The notes below the pieces were generated by a model. That model was not told the origin of the DNA and searched no databases. It saw nothing but the letters and a program-made list of their open reading frames with translations. Of a stretch of 64,000 bases of DNA, positions 1 to 11,575 are shown piece after piece (within the stretch, counting starts at the first letter, position 1; the number at the start of each line of letters is the position of its first letter). This DNA is from Datisca glomerata. Its lineage: Eukaryota; Streptophyta; Magnoliopsida; Cucurbitales; Datiscaceae. The position numbers were made by a program, and so were the translations under genes. Location of the stretch: positions 103,977-167,976 of the forward strand of contig QANY01000273.1 of the NCBI GenBank assembly GCA_003255025.1. Reading direction: 5' to 3'.

Positions 1-386
1 ATTAAATAATTATTAAATTACGATTCAACTCAAATGATAGTTTTTTGATTTAGTCTAATCAATGTTATTTTCATCTTCCTTCTCTAATCCACCCACCACC
101 ACTCATCATCACAATTTCATCTTTGCCACCACCTTTTACATGAGAAAAAAATGGTGCTTTCTTTCTTTTCAATGGTACGAGAAGCACATTGTTAGATATA
201 ACATCAAACTATACTTAATAAGAGTTGTTCTTATTCACATGTTTTATGAATCACAACCAATCACATAAACTCGTTTTTTCTTATTAAGAGGTTTTCAAAT
301 TTATCAATCTTTTTTATATGCTATAGCATGTATTTTGACATACGCTAAACTATTTTTTGTATGATCAATCTCTTTTGTATATGAGA
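1..386. repeat. Direct repeat block, copy A
   Basis: This AT-rich block matches 2400-2821 over most of its length, including the CCACC/CATCATCAC-rich stretch, the ACATGAGAAAAAAATGG stretch and the GTATGATCAATCTCTTTTG stretch. The match stops at about 385, where transposase-like sequence begins. Copy A starts at or before the window edge. It differs from copy B by small indels: copy B lacks about 15 bases after the CATTCAACT stretch and carries about 35 extra bases near 2735. No convincing gene lies inside it. The two copies could be LTRs or the arms of a segmental duplication; TG...CA ends and a target duplication were not found. Confidence 0.75.
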
Positions 387-1000
387 TGTTGTCAACATCG
401 ACATCAAAGCATCATAATCGTCATGATCAAAATCATCATCATCATCTCCATCAACATCAACATCCTCATCCTCGAAAGCATCATAATCGTCATGACCAAA
501 ATCATCATCATCATAATAGCTCCTTTCAAAATGATCAACACTCTCAAAGCGAGGAATGCTTTTATATAGACGTTGTTGTGACATTTGTGTTTCAGGAACC
601 CAACTTTGATAAAACCCTGTAGTTTCAGGAACCCGAGGTTGTTGTGACATTGTAGTTTGAAGAACCGAACTTTGAGATGGAAATTGTTTTGGCTTGGTAC
701 TTACAAATAGTGTGCTTCTAAGTGATTTTGATTCATTCTCCTTAACAAAAAACTGTAAAACACTATCTTTTAAAATTTCAGCATGAAGGCAGGGGAAATG
801 GCTTCCATAAAGAAATTTGATGGGCATATCATTCTTTGAGGGGTCTATTTGGAGTTCTTCATGCAATATACCCAATAGCTAGTGGTAAGTGCAGTTAGTA
901 GATATCACTAATAATTTGGTCTTGTCTCCACTAAAAGACCATGTTGTATCAATTTTCACCCAATCTCCATCATGGATCACAAAAAATCGAACTTCAGATA
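345..1000 (-). pseudogene. N-terminal fragment of a MuDR-type (MULE) transposase
   Basis: Read on minus from about 1000, the frame gives a GDWV...WSFSGDKTKLL..STNCTYH segment, one stop, then LLGILHEELQIDPSKNDMPIKFLY and a PCLHAEILKDSVLQFFV segment. This is the layout of the PB1-like N-terminal domain of MuDR transposases: a ligand-strand start, a length-limited loop, an I.nD-type strand and a final FV segment. A Q/S/P-rich stretch with a repeated VPET..(F)YQSW/MSQQ unit follows, then a very acidic Asp-rich tail containing two copies of a DHDDYDA-type unit. The DNA-binding and DDE domains are absent because the reading runs into repeat block A near 385. It is a truncated, non-functional piece. 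The family call is by motif only. Confidence 0.55.
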
Positions 1001-1454
1001 TAAAGTTATTATTTTATTTATTGAATTTGAGAGTTACATCACTATAAATTAGGCACATCCCAACTAGGTTGACACCTACCTATTTATCAATCACTTACAA
1101 CAAGCTCAAAAATTACATGTAAATTATCTAAAAAATATACTAAATAATTAATACCTAATCTATAATTCATGTTCATTAACATCTAAATCTTGCTTCGATG
1201 CAAGCAGTCGAAGCCTCAAATGTTTATAAATAATTATATATATTTTTTTGTTTTGATGTCTTGTTAATTGGTGTTAGGCCGTTAGGGTATGCCTCTGTGG
1301 ACCCTTAGGGTATTTTTATTTATTTGAATAAAATATTCATTTAAGTAAAAAAATATTTAATTAGATACATTTATCTCAAAAATATATTTCATAAGGAATT
1401 TGACAAAATTTATGTAAGATAATAAAAATATAATATAAACAATATTTTCATAAA

Positions 1455-1525
1455 AGTTGTCTTGGTCTAGTGGTAAGGAGTTTGTTTAGTGGGGAGAGAT
1501 CAAATGTTCAATCTTCAACGTATAT
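1455..1525 (+). repeat. Possible tRNA-derived SINE head
   Basis: The segment contains TGGTCTAGTGGTAAGGAG, which resembles a tRNA A box. About 45 bases later comes GTTCAATCTTC, a weak B-box-like motif. No acceptor-stem pairing or anticodon arm could be recognised, so a functional tRNA is unlikely. A degenerate SINE head is the simplest reading. Confidence 0.3.
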
Positions 1526-1536
1526 ACAATGAATAA

Positions 1537-1980
1537 TTTTTTGAAAGTTTGGTTCACGGGTCGGGCCGGTTAAGGCCCGGGGTCAGACCCAGGCCATCAC
1601 AGGCCTGGCATTTTAGTTATGTAGCCCGGCCCGCCTGGACCGAGTATATGGGCCGGGTCGGGCTACATAACTAAAATGTCCTGCCTGTGATATTTTTTGA
1701 AAGTTTGATTCACGGGTCGGGCCGGTTAAGGCCCGGGGTCAGACCCAGGCCATCACAGGCCTGACATTTTAGTTATGTAGCCCGGCCCGCCTGGACCGAG
1801 TATACGGGCCGGGTCGGGCTACATAACTAAAATGTCCTGCCTGTGATGGTCCAGGTCTGACCCCGGTCCTTAATCGGCCCGATATTATTCATCATCGGAC
1901 TGGGCCGGGTCAGTTTCGAGCTTTAACGGGCTGGTTCAGTCGAATTTACGGGCCGAACTGCAGCCCACTTTCCATCTCTA
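1537..1980. repeat. GC-rich fold-back repeat with a 156-bp tandem duplication, hAT-MITE-like
   Basis: A GC-rich island in AT-rich DNA. A unit starting TTTTTTGAAAGTTTG at 1537 recurs at 1693, a period of 156 bp, with only a few differences. Each unit holds a long palindrome: TTTTAGTTATGTAGCCCGGC is followed a short loop later by its near reverse complement. Around the second unit the pairing extends over about 70 bp on each side. The right edge CCATCTCTA read on minus is TAGAGATGG, which resembles hAT terminal repeats. No matching left TIR was found, so the hAT assignment is tentative while the repeat structure is certain. Confidence 0.7.
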
Positions 1981-2399
1981 GTCTCCTGCCAAGTTTACGT
2001 CCTTCTTTTTTGGATCACGTGACCCTATAGCCTTGTGGAGACACTAAGCAATAACCTCTAATAATAACTAAGTTGAGGATACATATGTCAAGTTCACGTC
2101 CTTCTTTTTTAAAATAGAAAAAAATAAAAATTAAAAAATTATCTTATCACTCAGCACACGTGCCGAGGTGATCTTCGTCGTCCATTTTGAACGAATTGGC
2201 ACGATTATACCGACATGAACCTCCTGTTGGGAATCTCTACATGAGAGGATCTGTATCCTAAGCTGAATCATTTTATTAAAGCAAGATGACGTTGTTTTAA
2301 GATTATTAGAGTTATTTGAAAAAATATACATTTGAAAAATAATTAAGAAAAGATATACTCATTTTCTAAAAACAACATTTCTACATCGACGGCACTAAA
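1981..2399. other. No gene seen
   Basis: AT-rich spacer between the fold-back repeat and repeat block B. The short open frames here show no codon structure or recognisable motif. Confidence 0.5.
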
Positions 2400-2821
2400 T
2401 TCGACTAATTTATTAAATAATTGTTAAATAATTATTAAATTACCATTCAACTTTTTAGTTTAGTCTAATCAATGTTATTTTCATCTTCATTCTCTAATCC
2501 ACCTACCACCACTCATCATCACAATTTCATCTTTGCACCACCTTTTACATGAGAAAAAAATGGTGTTTCTTTCTTTTCAATGGCACGAGAAGCACACTAT
2601 TGGATATAACGTTAAACTATACTTAATAAGAGTTGTTCTTATTCACATGTTTGATAATCACAACCAATCATATAAACTCATTTTTTCTTATTAAGAGGGT
2701 TTCAAATTTATCAATCTTTTTGATATGGTATAGCATGTATTTTTTAAATCTATATTTTGTATGGAAGTGACATACGCTAAAATATTTTTTGTATGATCAA
2801 TCTCTTTTGTACATGAGATGT
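2400..2821. repeat. Direct repeat block, copy B
   Basis: Second copy of the block at 1-386, in the same orientation. It contains the same CATCATCAC stretch, the AGAAGCACA stretch and the final GTATGATCAATCTCTTTTGTA...GAGATGT. The two copies diverge immediately after GAGATGT: copy A continues into transposase-like sequence, and copy B into unique AT-rich DNA. They bracket about 2 kb holding the MuDR fragment and the fold-back repeat. Confidence 0.75.
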
Positions 2822-4179
2822 AGGTTTGTGACTATAAAAATACTTAAACAACTGAAGTTATATAGAAAACTACTTGAAAAGTTCATATTGTTATTTATTA
2901 TTACTTGAAATTTTCAAGGAGTTATTTGATTCTGGTAACAAACAAATCGAAATCAAAACTAATACTTGAATGATTAAAGTAGTTGTTCGGTTGTATATTT
3001 TTTCGCGTAATATTTATCATTAATACTTTCAAGGATAGCGGATTGAGTTTTGTGCCTTGGTGGCATATTTTTTCTCTTAATATTTATCATTGTTCTAGCT
3101 AAGCAAATTACTTGTTTTATTTCTAATACTTCTTCTAACAACTCTTTCCCTAAAATTATAGCTGAGAGCCTGCGGGATTTCCTATTAATGACAAATTGAG
3201 GAAGTGCAGATGCCACAAAGAAGAAAAAAAAATAACTTGACAATGAGCCAGTCCAAAGCTGCACCCAAGAGCTAACTCAGACAACTTAGTCAAGTTCTAC
3301 CATGTGGAATAGAAGAAGGAAGACAACCAAAAGATAACATAATTAATATATGAAGTGATCATTTTCACTTCATTTTAATTTTTGTTCAAAAGATTTCAAA
3401 AAAATCATGTATATCTCCAAAGAATAGCAGACTTTTGTTTTTCTGTTTTTTTTTTTTATCAAAAATTCCAAATGGAAATTCTTGATTTTTGTTAATCAAC
3501 GTCATTTTCAGGTCGAGCTCCTCTGTCCCGACATTTTTTTTGCATGGTGATAGGTGAGATTGGTTGATTACTAAATATTCGGTACTTTTTAACGTCGACA
3601 ATTAACACGCATGCATATTTTTCAAAAAATTTAAGAATTTGAGAGGTGTCCGAGGAAAAGTTTTCTGTACTTTTCATATTCCAAATTTTGGTTAGGAACT
3701 TTTGGCCGTTGGATTACCTTTGGGTAATCCTATGGTGTGGCAATTCTCTTTTAATTGAATTCTTTTGTTTGTTATTCAAAGTAATCATTCAAAAGTCCTG
3801 GAATCCAATTCTCCTGTTAACATGTAGAGGTGTGGGAACTTGGACTAGATTTACCAAGCCATGGTAAATTTGCCCCAAATAAATTATACTTTTTTACCCA
3901 GCATATGATTAATAATCACTAAAAGTTATTTTATTAAATATTATTCCAACATTATTAAATTATATTAAATATTAATCCAACTTTATGTAATTTGATGTTT
4001 AAATGGCACATAATATAACTATAAATGGTATTTATGTAACTTTTAGTTATTTACATAAATTTTTCATGAAATTACATAGACCAAACATAGTAATCTTAAT
4101 TTTTCATCAATTATTTTATCACTAGTACTTTTAAATAGAGTTTAGGGGAGAAACATTTTCAGAGATATTTACCTAACTA
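2822..4179. other. No gene seen
   Basis: AT-rich DNA with only short open frames on either strand. None shows a recognisable protein motif, a plausible intron-exon pattern or terminal repeats. Confidence 0.5.
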
Positions 4180-4712
4180 AATTAATTGAATTTTAAAAAC
4201 CATACAATTTTTTAAACGTAAATTCAATTAAATATATTTATTGTAGATTAACTTATTAATTTAATTAAATATATTTATTATTTTATATATTACAATCATT
4301 GTCTTAATGTATTAAATAGAGAACTTAAAAGGAGGGAAATGAATAGACATTTGCCTAAAAAAGAATTAAAAAAATCAACAGCCATAGTTTCATTAACTGT
4401 CCATAAAAAGCATAAAATAAAAAACTCATGGCATATAATATAAAGGATTAATTAAATTTTAAAAACATCCTATAACTTATTTAATATAAATTCATTTAAA
4501 TATATTTATTGTTGATTAACTTATTAATTTAATTAAATACATATATTATTTTATATATGATAACTATTGTCTTGATGTATTTAATAAGATGCAAACTTAA
4601 AATGAGGAAAATGAATAGTCATTTGTCTAAAAAAAGAATTTAAAAAATCAACAGCCACAACTTAATTAATTGTCCATAAAAAAATATAAAAAACTCATGT
4701 CATATAATATAA
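4180..4712. repeat. Tandem duplication, two units of about 265 bp
   Basis: The first unit (about 4180-4446) and the second (about 4449-4712) share a common order of blocks. These are an AATTAAATTTTAAAAAC start, AAATATATTTATTGT.GATTAAC, TTATTAATTTAATTAAATA, CTATTGTCTT.ATGTATT, GAATAG.CATTTG.CTAAAAAA, ATCAACAGCCA, TGTCCATAAAAA and AAAACTCATG.CATATAATAT. The copies differ by scattered substitutions and small indels, so this duplication is older than the one at 4851-5014. No coding potential is seen. Confidence 0.8.
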
Positions 4713-4850
4713 AGACGAATAAAAGTTACATAACACTAATTTATTAAAGTAATTTAATTTTTTAAACAATTTGATTGTAGTAATATACATATTTTAAATT
4801 AAATTTTACATTAACATTGTATGTTGTATAATAAATAGGAAATCCCCCTC

Positions 4851-5014
4851 AAATCTTATATATCTTATATGTATATATAAAGTTAGGTATAGACTACTCA
4901 ATATTTGTCATGTGTATTTGAAATTATTAACCAAATCTTATATATCTTATATGTATATATAAAGTTAGGTATAGACTACTCAATATTTGTCATGTGTATT
5001 TGAAATTATTAACC
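4851..5014. repeat. Recent 82-bp tandem duplication
   Basis: An 82-bp unit beginning AAATCTTATATATCTTATAT is present twice back to back, at 4851-4932 and 4933-5014. No difference was found by eye. Such identity in a decayed region implies a very recent duplication or an assembly artefact. Confidence 0.9.
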
Positions 5015-6771
5015 ATTAATAATTTGTAATAAATAAATAAATGAAATATGATTGAGTATGCCATGTGTTAAGGTAACTAATTATTAATTACTATATTAAT
5101 TGTAATTAAATTCTTATCAATAATTTATGTTTTATGAGGGTCGGTGCACGTGCAAGTTCTTTAACCTTGGTAAAAAGTTTTAAAAAGAAGACATAAATTT
5201 TTTGTAAAAAAAAACAATTCACCATGTTTCTCCTTAATTAGTTTCCGAATTGTGCAATTAATACAAATTTCTATCTAATAATTATATAATTTTGATAGTT
5301 AAAGAATAAATTATATGTTAGGCCGTAAAATTGCAATAACTAAATTAACGGTTTTTATACAATGAATTATTGTGTAAAAATTGAATCAATAGTTTTTTTT
5401 CCTATTATAGTTAATTAAACCCATAATTTACTGAAATAATCAAAGTATTATTATACTCCTAATTGCGATAAAAATGTTATTAATCCACATTAAAAACAAT
5501 TGAAGTAGCCTTGGCCCTTTATCTTTCAAACTGTTATGGTCTTCTTAGTAATGTGGTCAATTATGTGGATCAAATATTTAGTAGTAGGTTGCAACTTCTA
5601 ACCTTCCACCCTCTTCGTTTCTTTTTCAAACTGTTATTACGTTTCTTCGTCATCTGTGTAAACGAATAGATTTAAAGGCGTACAGATTATTCTATTATGT
5701 ATCATGAATATAAGACTTGATTTCGGTTTCAAAGCAAAGTAAATTTAAAATCATGCTTCCTTTATCTAAATGCTTAGGATGAGGAAAATGGGGAAAAGAA
5801 AAAATTTCAACAGGTGGATAAACTTATGGCAAGTGATTTTTCTCATACTGCTCAATATACAAAAGTTTGGTTTTCTATTAAGATATCAATTGATGTTATA
5901 GTTTAAACTTTTGTCTTTGCGTGCAAGAATTGTTTTTATGGTTATATGTTCTATTGAATGTCTTTTAGCTCAATATTTTGCCTTTGGAATAGCTTATGTT
6001 TGTATCATTCTAATTAAGTCCTTAAAGCATGTATAACTTTTATCAAGCTTTATCCAATGCCAGATTTAGCAATATTATGATGGTCAAGGTGGTTGATGGC
6101 TTGCATTGAGAAATTTAATTATAATGATTTGTATGACCAAGCATACATATTAGTGAAATTAATCGTATTTATATGCAAATAAATGTTAAATTATGCGATA
6201 AACTTGAGCTAATTGCATGTATGACGTCTATGGTATGCAGTTAATATTTTCCTTTTTTCAGGGAAGAATCTTTTGATGATTACATGTATGGTTGATATTT
6301 ACATATAATTAAAAATGTATATTCTTAAAAAATAATGACATCAACTATCAAATTCTTCTTTAAAAATTAATTACCTTACTTTTTTTTTTATTTGATATAA
6401 TAATTTCTCTATATACATTTCTATATACATTGATAAATTTGTGATCACCAAAAGCGAATAATTCTTTTGTACACATGTCGTTTTCGAATATAGCGACTTC
6501 AGAAATTTTAAAACCGACGTTTCTTCTTAAAACTAAATTTTCTTTCTCATCTCTCATAATTAATGGGTTATTCTCATGCAGCTAAGGGAAACTTTTACGC
6601 ATTAACTTTTTAAATTTAATTTTTATAGAATTATGTGCATCGCATGTAAATTTATTGAAAATTGAGGCTCTTAGAAGACTTAAGGTCGATATTTAGTCAG
6701 ATGTCTAAGGATGAATTGAGAATCAAATAACACAAACGTATTAAATATTCAATAGCATTATAAATTATATT
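5015..6771. other. No gene seen
   Basis: AT-rich DNA with many stops in all frames. There is no recognisable protein, terminal repeat or long internal repeat. The short open frame on minus near 6360-6557 has no support. Confidence 0.5.
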
Positions 6772-6776
6772 ACAGT

Positions 6777-7176
6777 TGTACGGGATTTTATTAATCCTTG
6801 CAAGAAAGTATTGTTAGCGTGGCGGAAAGAGAATAACACAGGCAAACATGAAAAATGGAAAAGTCAATGAAAAGTGACGTGACGGTCAAAATAGAATTAG
6901 ATTTGAGCGTCAGTTACTCTCTTTCCCAGGATCTGACCAAACAGTTACAATGTTATTAAATATCCATTAAATCTAGCAAGATGGTTGTAAACGATTATAG
7001 AGGAGAATGCCTATATAAGCCTCCATATATAGCAAATAATTTCAACTTTGAACTCAAAGAGCTCTCGATTACTTATTATTATATTCTTCATTTTTTTCAT
7101 CTCTCATTTCCTTTATTTTGTAGTTAAATACTCGTATTCTTTTCTGAATATTGTACGAAATAAAAAAATCATTTAC
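6777..7176 (+). repeat. 5' LTR of the gypsy element
   Basis: Starts TGTACGGGAT, ends ATTTACA and aligns along its length with 14572-14971 (both 400 bp). It includes the stretches ACAGTTACAATGTTATTAAA and TTTCAACTTTGAACTCAA, and TAGTTAAATACTCGTATT near the end. The sequence just after it, TTTGTGCTTCGTTAAGAG, is a weak form of the primer-site context seen in Tat elements; the primer tRNA was not assigned. Confidence 0.93.
7012..7018 (+). promoter_or_regulatory. LTR TATA box
   Basis: TATATAA in the 5' LTR, followed by GCCTCCATAT. The same motif is conserved at 14814-14820 in the 3' LTR. This is the expected place for the LTR promoter, about 160 bp before the LTR end. Confidence 0.6.
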
Positions 7177-7238
7177 ATATTTGTGCTTCGTTAAGAGTTA
7201 AAAACTACTTGAGAGAAATCCACTCCCAAAAGTCAAGA

Positions 7239-8760
7239 ATGTCGAGAACCAGATCTAGTGTGGCCCGCGGCAGCCAAAGCATGAACGATCCATAACTAAG
7301 GAATCATGATGTTCTAGGTATACTCGAGACAATTATGAAAAGAATTACAGAATTGGAGAACAGAATCGTAGAGAGTCTAAACACGACTCTTCACACGTTG
7401 CAAGACCTAGTTACCAACTTATGACGGGAGATCCAGCAAACGCGGAACGAGATGAGCCAATCACATCGAGAAGAAATGAATGAAACCTAGGATGCAGCGG
7501 CCAACATAAATGCTGGATTGAATCAAGGTCATGATCAAGAACGTGATGAAGAAAGTAAGGGGCAATCCAAAGAAATGGAAAAAGGAGCGGCAGGAATCCA
7601 GGGGGTCAAAGACGGACTAACAAAGCATGATATTGAGAAAATGCTTGACAAAAAGATGGTGGAGGCCAAGAGGCTCGGGACAACAACGGTCACGAGCTTG
7701 AAATCCCTCACCCAAACCCTACTGACTCCAGAGATCCTGTCAACTTCAATCCCTAAAAAGTTTACACCCCCAAGTTCAAATATTATGTAGGAAAGACGAA
7801 ACCAGTGGAACACCTGAGATAGTTTTGGAAAATAATGGCACTTTATCAACACAATGATGTGTTCATGTGCAGAATGTTCCCAAGAAGTCTCGACGGCAAC
7901 ATGCTAAAATGGTATCACTCTTTCACTCATTTTTATATTACTAACTTTTATGTTATATCTTCTGTATTTTTAAAATAGTACGCAACCAATCGATTCGATA
8001 CTGAGGATTCATAATATCTTCTAACAATTTTGATTGATAAAGGAGAATGTTTACATGAATACACATAATGAATTAAAGAAGAAATGGGGAAAGTAGAAAA
8101 ATACGATGACCGCGTGGCTTGATTGACATTCAGAAGAGGATTAGACCCTCAATCATAACTATTTGAGAACTTATCTAAGGAAAAGCCGCTCAACATGATG
8201 AAAACCTTCCTCAGACCTTAGATGTATATAAACCTAGAGGGGGAAAAGAAAAGCATGATGCGGTTGTCAGAACAACTGGTTTGCCACTTCCAACATGAAC
8301 ACGAAGCAGAAAAATGAGATGTTCAGGAACAAAGATAAATAAGATGAAACCAGGTAGGATAAAAGGCCAAGGGGATCCAAGCGGTTCATCAAAAGAGAAA
8401 GAACGTATACCTCACTTACCATCACTGTTAATCAGATCCCATGGGCAATAAAAGACAAACCATGGTTGAAGAGGTCACCATCAATAAGGCAAGAGCCATC
8501 TAGAAAGGACAAACACAAATTTTGTTCATTTAATAAAAGTTATGGGCACATGACAAAAGACTGCTACTAATTGAAGGACTACTCGAAGAACTCATCTGCA
8601 AAGGTCATATTCATCGGTACATTGTAAAGACAGATCATAGACAAACTGAAAACAAATTGAGCCAAAAAAGGTCGTAGAGCCATTATGCATTGTTGACACA
8701 ATAATAGCGTTAACAGAGTCAGAAGGAACAAGTCAAAAGGAAGGGAATCAGTACTGCAAG
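7239..8760 (+). pseudogene. gag of the gypsy element
   Basis: A start codon at 7239 opens MSRTRSSVARGSQSMNDP and then a stop. In-frame or shifted continuations give a coiled-coil-like ITELENRIVESLNTTL stretch, a basic/acidic segment (7518-7790) and the retrotransposon-gag signature around 7790-7920 (PKF..YVGKT.PVEHL..F followed by FPRSLDGNMLKWY). Near 8515-8580 lies a zinc-knuckle-like KFCSFNKSYGHMTKDC that keeps the C...C...H...C order. Several stops and frameshifts interrupt it. Gag proteins form the virus-like particle of the element; this copy cannot. Confidence 0.75.
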
Positions 8761-8793
8761 AAGGCAACGATAGCTGAAGAAAGCGGGGAGGAT

Positions 8794-9252
8794 ATGTCCG
8801 AAGAAGCCTTAATCGCCTTCAATGGCAAAGAAGATGCACAAGTTACCAAGACCCACAACGATGCTTTGGTGATATCCATCCAGGTAGGAAATTGTCTACT
8901 AAGAAGAGTATTGGTGGACAATGGCAGCGCCCCAAACGTTTTATGCTACACAACAATGGATAAAATAGGAATTGAAGTGACAAGACTACATAATTTGGGG
9001 CAGCTTCTAGATGGTTTCAACGGAGAAATTACTTACACAAAAGGAACACTTTCTCTTCTAGTACTCGCGGAACCATTCAATCATCTAATGGAATTCGCGG
9101 TCATTGACACACCTTTTCCATACAACGCAATATTGGGCAGGGCATGGATTCATAAGATGAAGGCAATCCCATCCACCTACCATCAAACCCTGAAGTATCT
9201 AAGTCCAGAGGGAACAAACATAATTAAAGGAGACCAAGCGGTAGCCCGATGA
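8794..9252 (+). pseudogene. Aspartic protease region of the gypsy element
   Basis: An open stretch of 152 codons, the longest intact frame in the element. After an ALIAFNGKEDAQV start, the segment VDNGSAPNVL stands where the retropepsin active site (D-[ST]-G-[SA]) is expected; here the residue after Asp is Asn. Further on, FAVIDTPFPYNAILGRAWIHKMKAIPSTYHQ is laid out as in Tat-lineage polyproteins: the ILGR flap/dimer region followed by a conserved PS.YH. It would cleave the Gag-Pol polyprotein. It ends in a stop before RT, so it is part of a broken pol gene. The Asp-Asn change suggests loss of activity. Confidence 0.8.
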
Positions 9253-9559
9253 TGTAAGGTCACCGCATTCGATGCCGCAAGGAAGGTAGCAGGAAAATGA
9301 CCAGTGGGTCAACAACAATAGATATTAAAGGCATTGGATAATGTGCCCGAAGAATAAATGTCGTGATATGAAATGAAAGAAGAATTGGCGAAAGTGAAAC
9401 TCAACCATGGCACAAAGGTAACAAATATGGGAGCCACTCTATCACAAGAAGAGCTCATCAACTTTTTGAGAAAGAATGAAGACATGTTTGTTGAACCCAA
9501 ATGAATGTGTCTGGGATTGATGAGGAGGTCATATGCCACAAACTGAATATAGAACCGGG

Positions 9560-11575
9560 AGTCAAACGTGTGAAGCAAAAGAGATGGGTTTTTACCATAG
9601 AAAAGAAAAAAAGGCGATCAAAGAAGAAATTGACCGACTAACTAAAGCAAGTTTCATCAGAGAGGTCATGTATCCATAATGGTTGTCCAATGTAGTCTTG
9701 GTTAAGGAGAAGAATGGAAAATGGAGAGTCTGCGTAGATTTCACAGACCACAACAAAGCTTGCCTAAAAAATGACTATTCACTTCCTCGAATCGACCAAA
9801 TGATCGATGCAACAACGGGAAATGAGTTACTAGCTTTATAGATGCATTCTCAGGATAAAATCAAGTCAAGATGTACCCCTTTATCAAGAGACAATGGCAT
9901 TCATAATTGATCAAGGTATTTACCGTTACACGGTAATGTATTTTAGATTAAAAAACACAAGGGCAATATATCAATGTCTAGTAAACCACATATTCAAGAA
10001 TTAGATTGGACGCACTATGGAGATCTACGTAGATGACATGTTGGTCAAATCATCCAGTCATCAAAACTATGTCAAACACTTGGAAGAAGCCTTTTTAGAG
10101 CTGAGAAAGTTCAACCAAAACTGAATCTAGAGAAATGCACGTGTGGAGTTAAAGCAGGCAAATTTCGTGGACATGTGGTATCACAAAAAAGGATTGAAGT
10201 CAATGCAGACCAAGTAAAAGCTATCGTAAACATGAAAACTTCAGAAAGCTTGAAAGACTTATAGAGTCTCAGATGGATGTTGGCAGCCGTTGGAAGATTG
10301 ATGGCCAAGTCAACTGACAAATGCAAACCTTTCTTCACCAAGATCAGAAAGGGTTCAACCCAAAGATTGGATGAAGACTATGAATCTACTTTCCAAGAAG
10401 TCAAGGAATATCTAGCTTCACCACCTATTTAATCTAAACCGGAGCCGGGTGATACACTGTATTTGTACCTGGCCGTTTAAGAAGTGGCAGTCAGTGAAAA
10501 ATTAATCATGGAAGAAGAAAACTTACAAAAGCCAGTCTATTTGATCAGCAAAAGCATGGCGAACATGGAGACTAGGTAGAAAAAGGTTGTAAAAATTATC
10601 TTAGCTCTAATTGTGTCTTCACGAAAGTTGAAACCATACTTTAAGCACATGCAATAATAGTGCCAACACAATTCCCGATTCGACGCATCCTTCATTCACC
10701 GGATTTAATGGGTAGAATGGCCAAATGGGGAGTAGAACTCAGGAATACAAAATAAGCTATGTCCCAAGAATGATCATGAAGTCACAAGTGTTGGCAGACT
10801 TCATTACAGAATTCACAGGAAAGCAAGATGAAAATATCATCGAAGTCAATCTTCAAGAAGATGTATATAAGTAGATGGAGCTTCAAATAAAAAGGGCCAG
10901 GTTTAGGAGCAATAATTTGAATCCCACATGGAGAAGTCATCGAATAAGGCTTGACATTCAGTTTCAACACCTCAAACAATTAATCGGAATACGAAGCATT
11001 GATGGATGGAATCCGCCTTACCGGAAAATATGAGGTAAGGAAAGTAAATTTTTATTGTGATTCTGAATTGGTAGCTAACCAAGTTGCAGGAACATATGCC
11101 ACTAAAGATGAAAAAATATCTCCAATGTGCAAAAATAACTACTAGATCAATTAGACCAATACCATATAAAGCAAATTCCTAGAGCATAAAATTCGCGTGC
11201 AGACGCCCTTGCCACGTTGGGGTCATATGTAAACTACCATGGATAAATGAATATTCTAGTAGAATTCCTTGAGTTTCCAAGTACCGAAAGATATATATTA
11301 TTTGCAATGTGGAATCCACAGAACCATGCTGGATGGACCCAATTATCAGCTACTTGCAAAACAGTGAGCTTTTAAAAGATAAGTTGGAAGTGCGAAAACT
11401 GATTCAACAAGCAGCAAGATAAACATTAATCAATGGGAAAGTTTATTGGAGGTCTTGTTCGGGACCTTATATGAAGTGCCTCAATCCAACTGAAGCCAAC
11501 TACGTTATAGCAGAAGTTCATAAAGGGATCTGAGGAAGTCATGTAGGAGGAAGAACCCTAGCAGACAAAATCCAA
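9560..11575 (+). pseudogene. Reverse transcriptase, RNase H and integrase start of the gypsy element
   Basis: Frames read in pieces. 9600-9790 gives the RT entry (EIDRLTKASFIREV, then a WRVCVDFTD-type segment, then KNDYSLPRIDQMIDA). Around 10022 IYVDDMLVKS holds the catalytic YVDD motif, with LEKCTCGV..GKFRGHVVS after it. 10190-10420 carries the connection domain, ending FF.KIRKG. RNase H starts at 10871 with VDGASNKKG, continues SEYEALMDGIRL and YCDSELVANQ, and ends near 11200 with R..NSRADALATLGS, so the acidic residues are visible. From about 11330 the sequence resembles the integrase N-terminus and stops at the tandem repeat near 11575; the integrase core is missing. Many stops and several frameshifts are present. 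Confidence 0.85.

Noticed and set aside
357..622. Two plus-strand frames rich in Ile/His
   Set aside because: They are opposite-strand shadows of the Asp-rich tail of the MuDR fragment (GAT/CAT codons).
1455..1525. A functional tRNA gene
   Set aside because: No acceptor stem, anticodon loop or clean B box could be drawn.
1..2821. Calling the two direct repeats a pair of LTRs
   Set aside because: No TG...CA ends, no primer site, no target duplication, and the internal part is a MuDR fragment rather than gag-pol.
9309..9578. Minus-strand frames within the gypsy pol region (also 7535-7852, 10111-10341)
   Set aside because: Shadows of gag-pol coding on plus; the plus-strand motifs explain the sequence.
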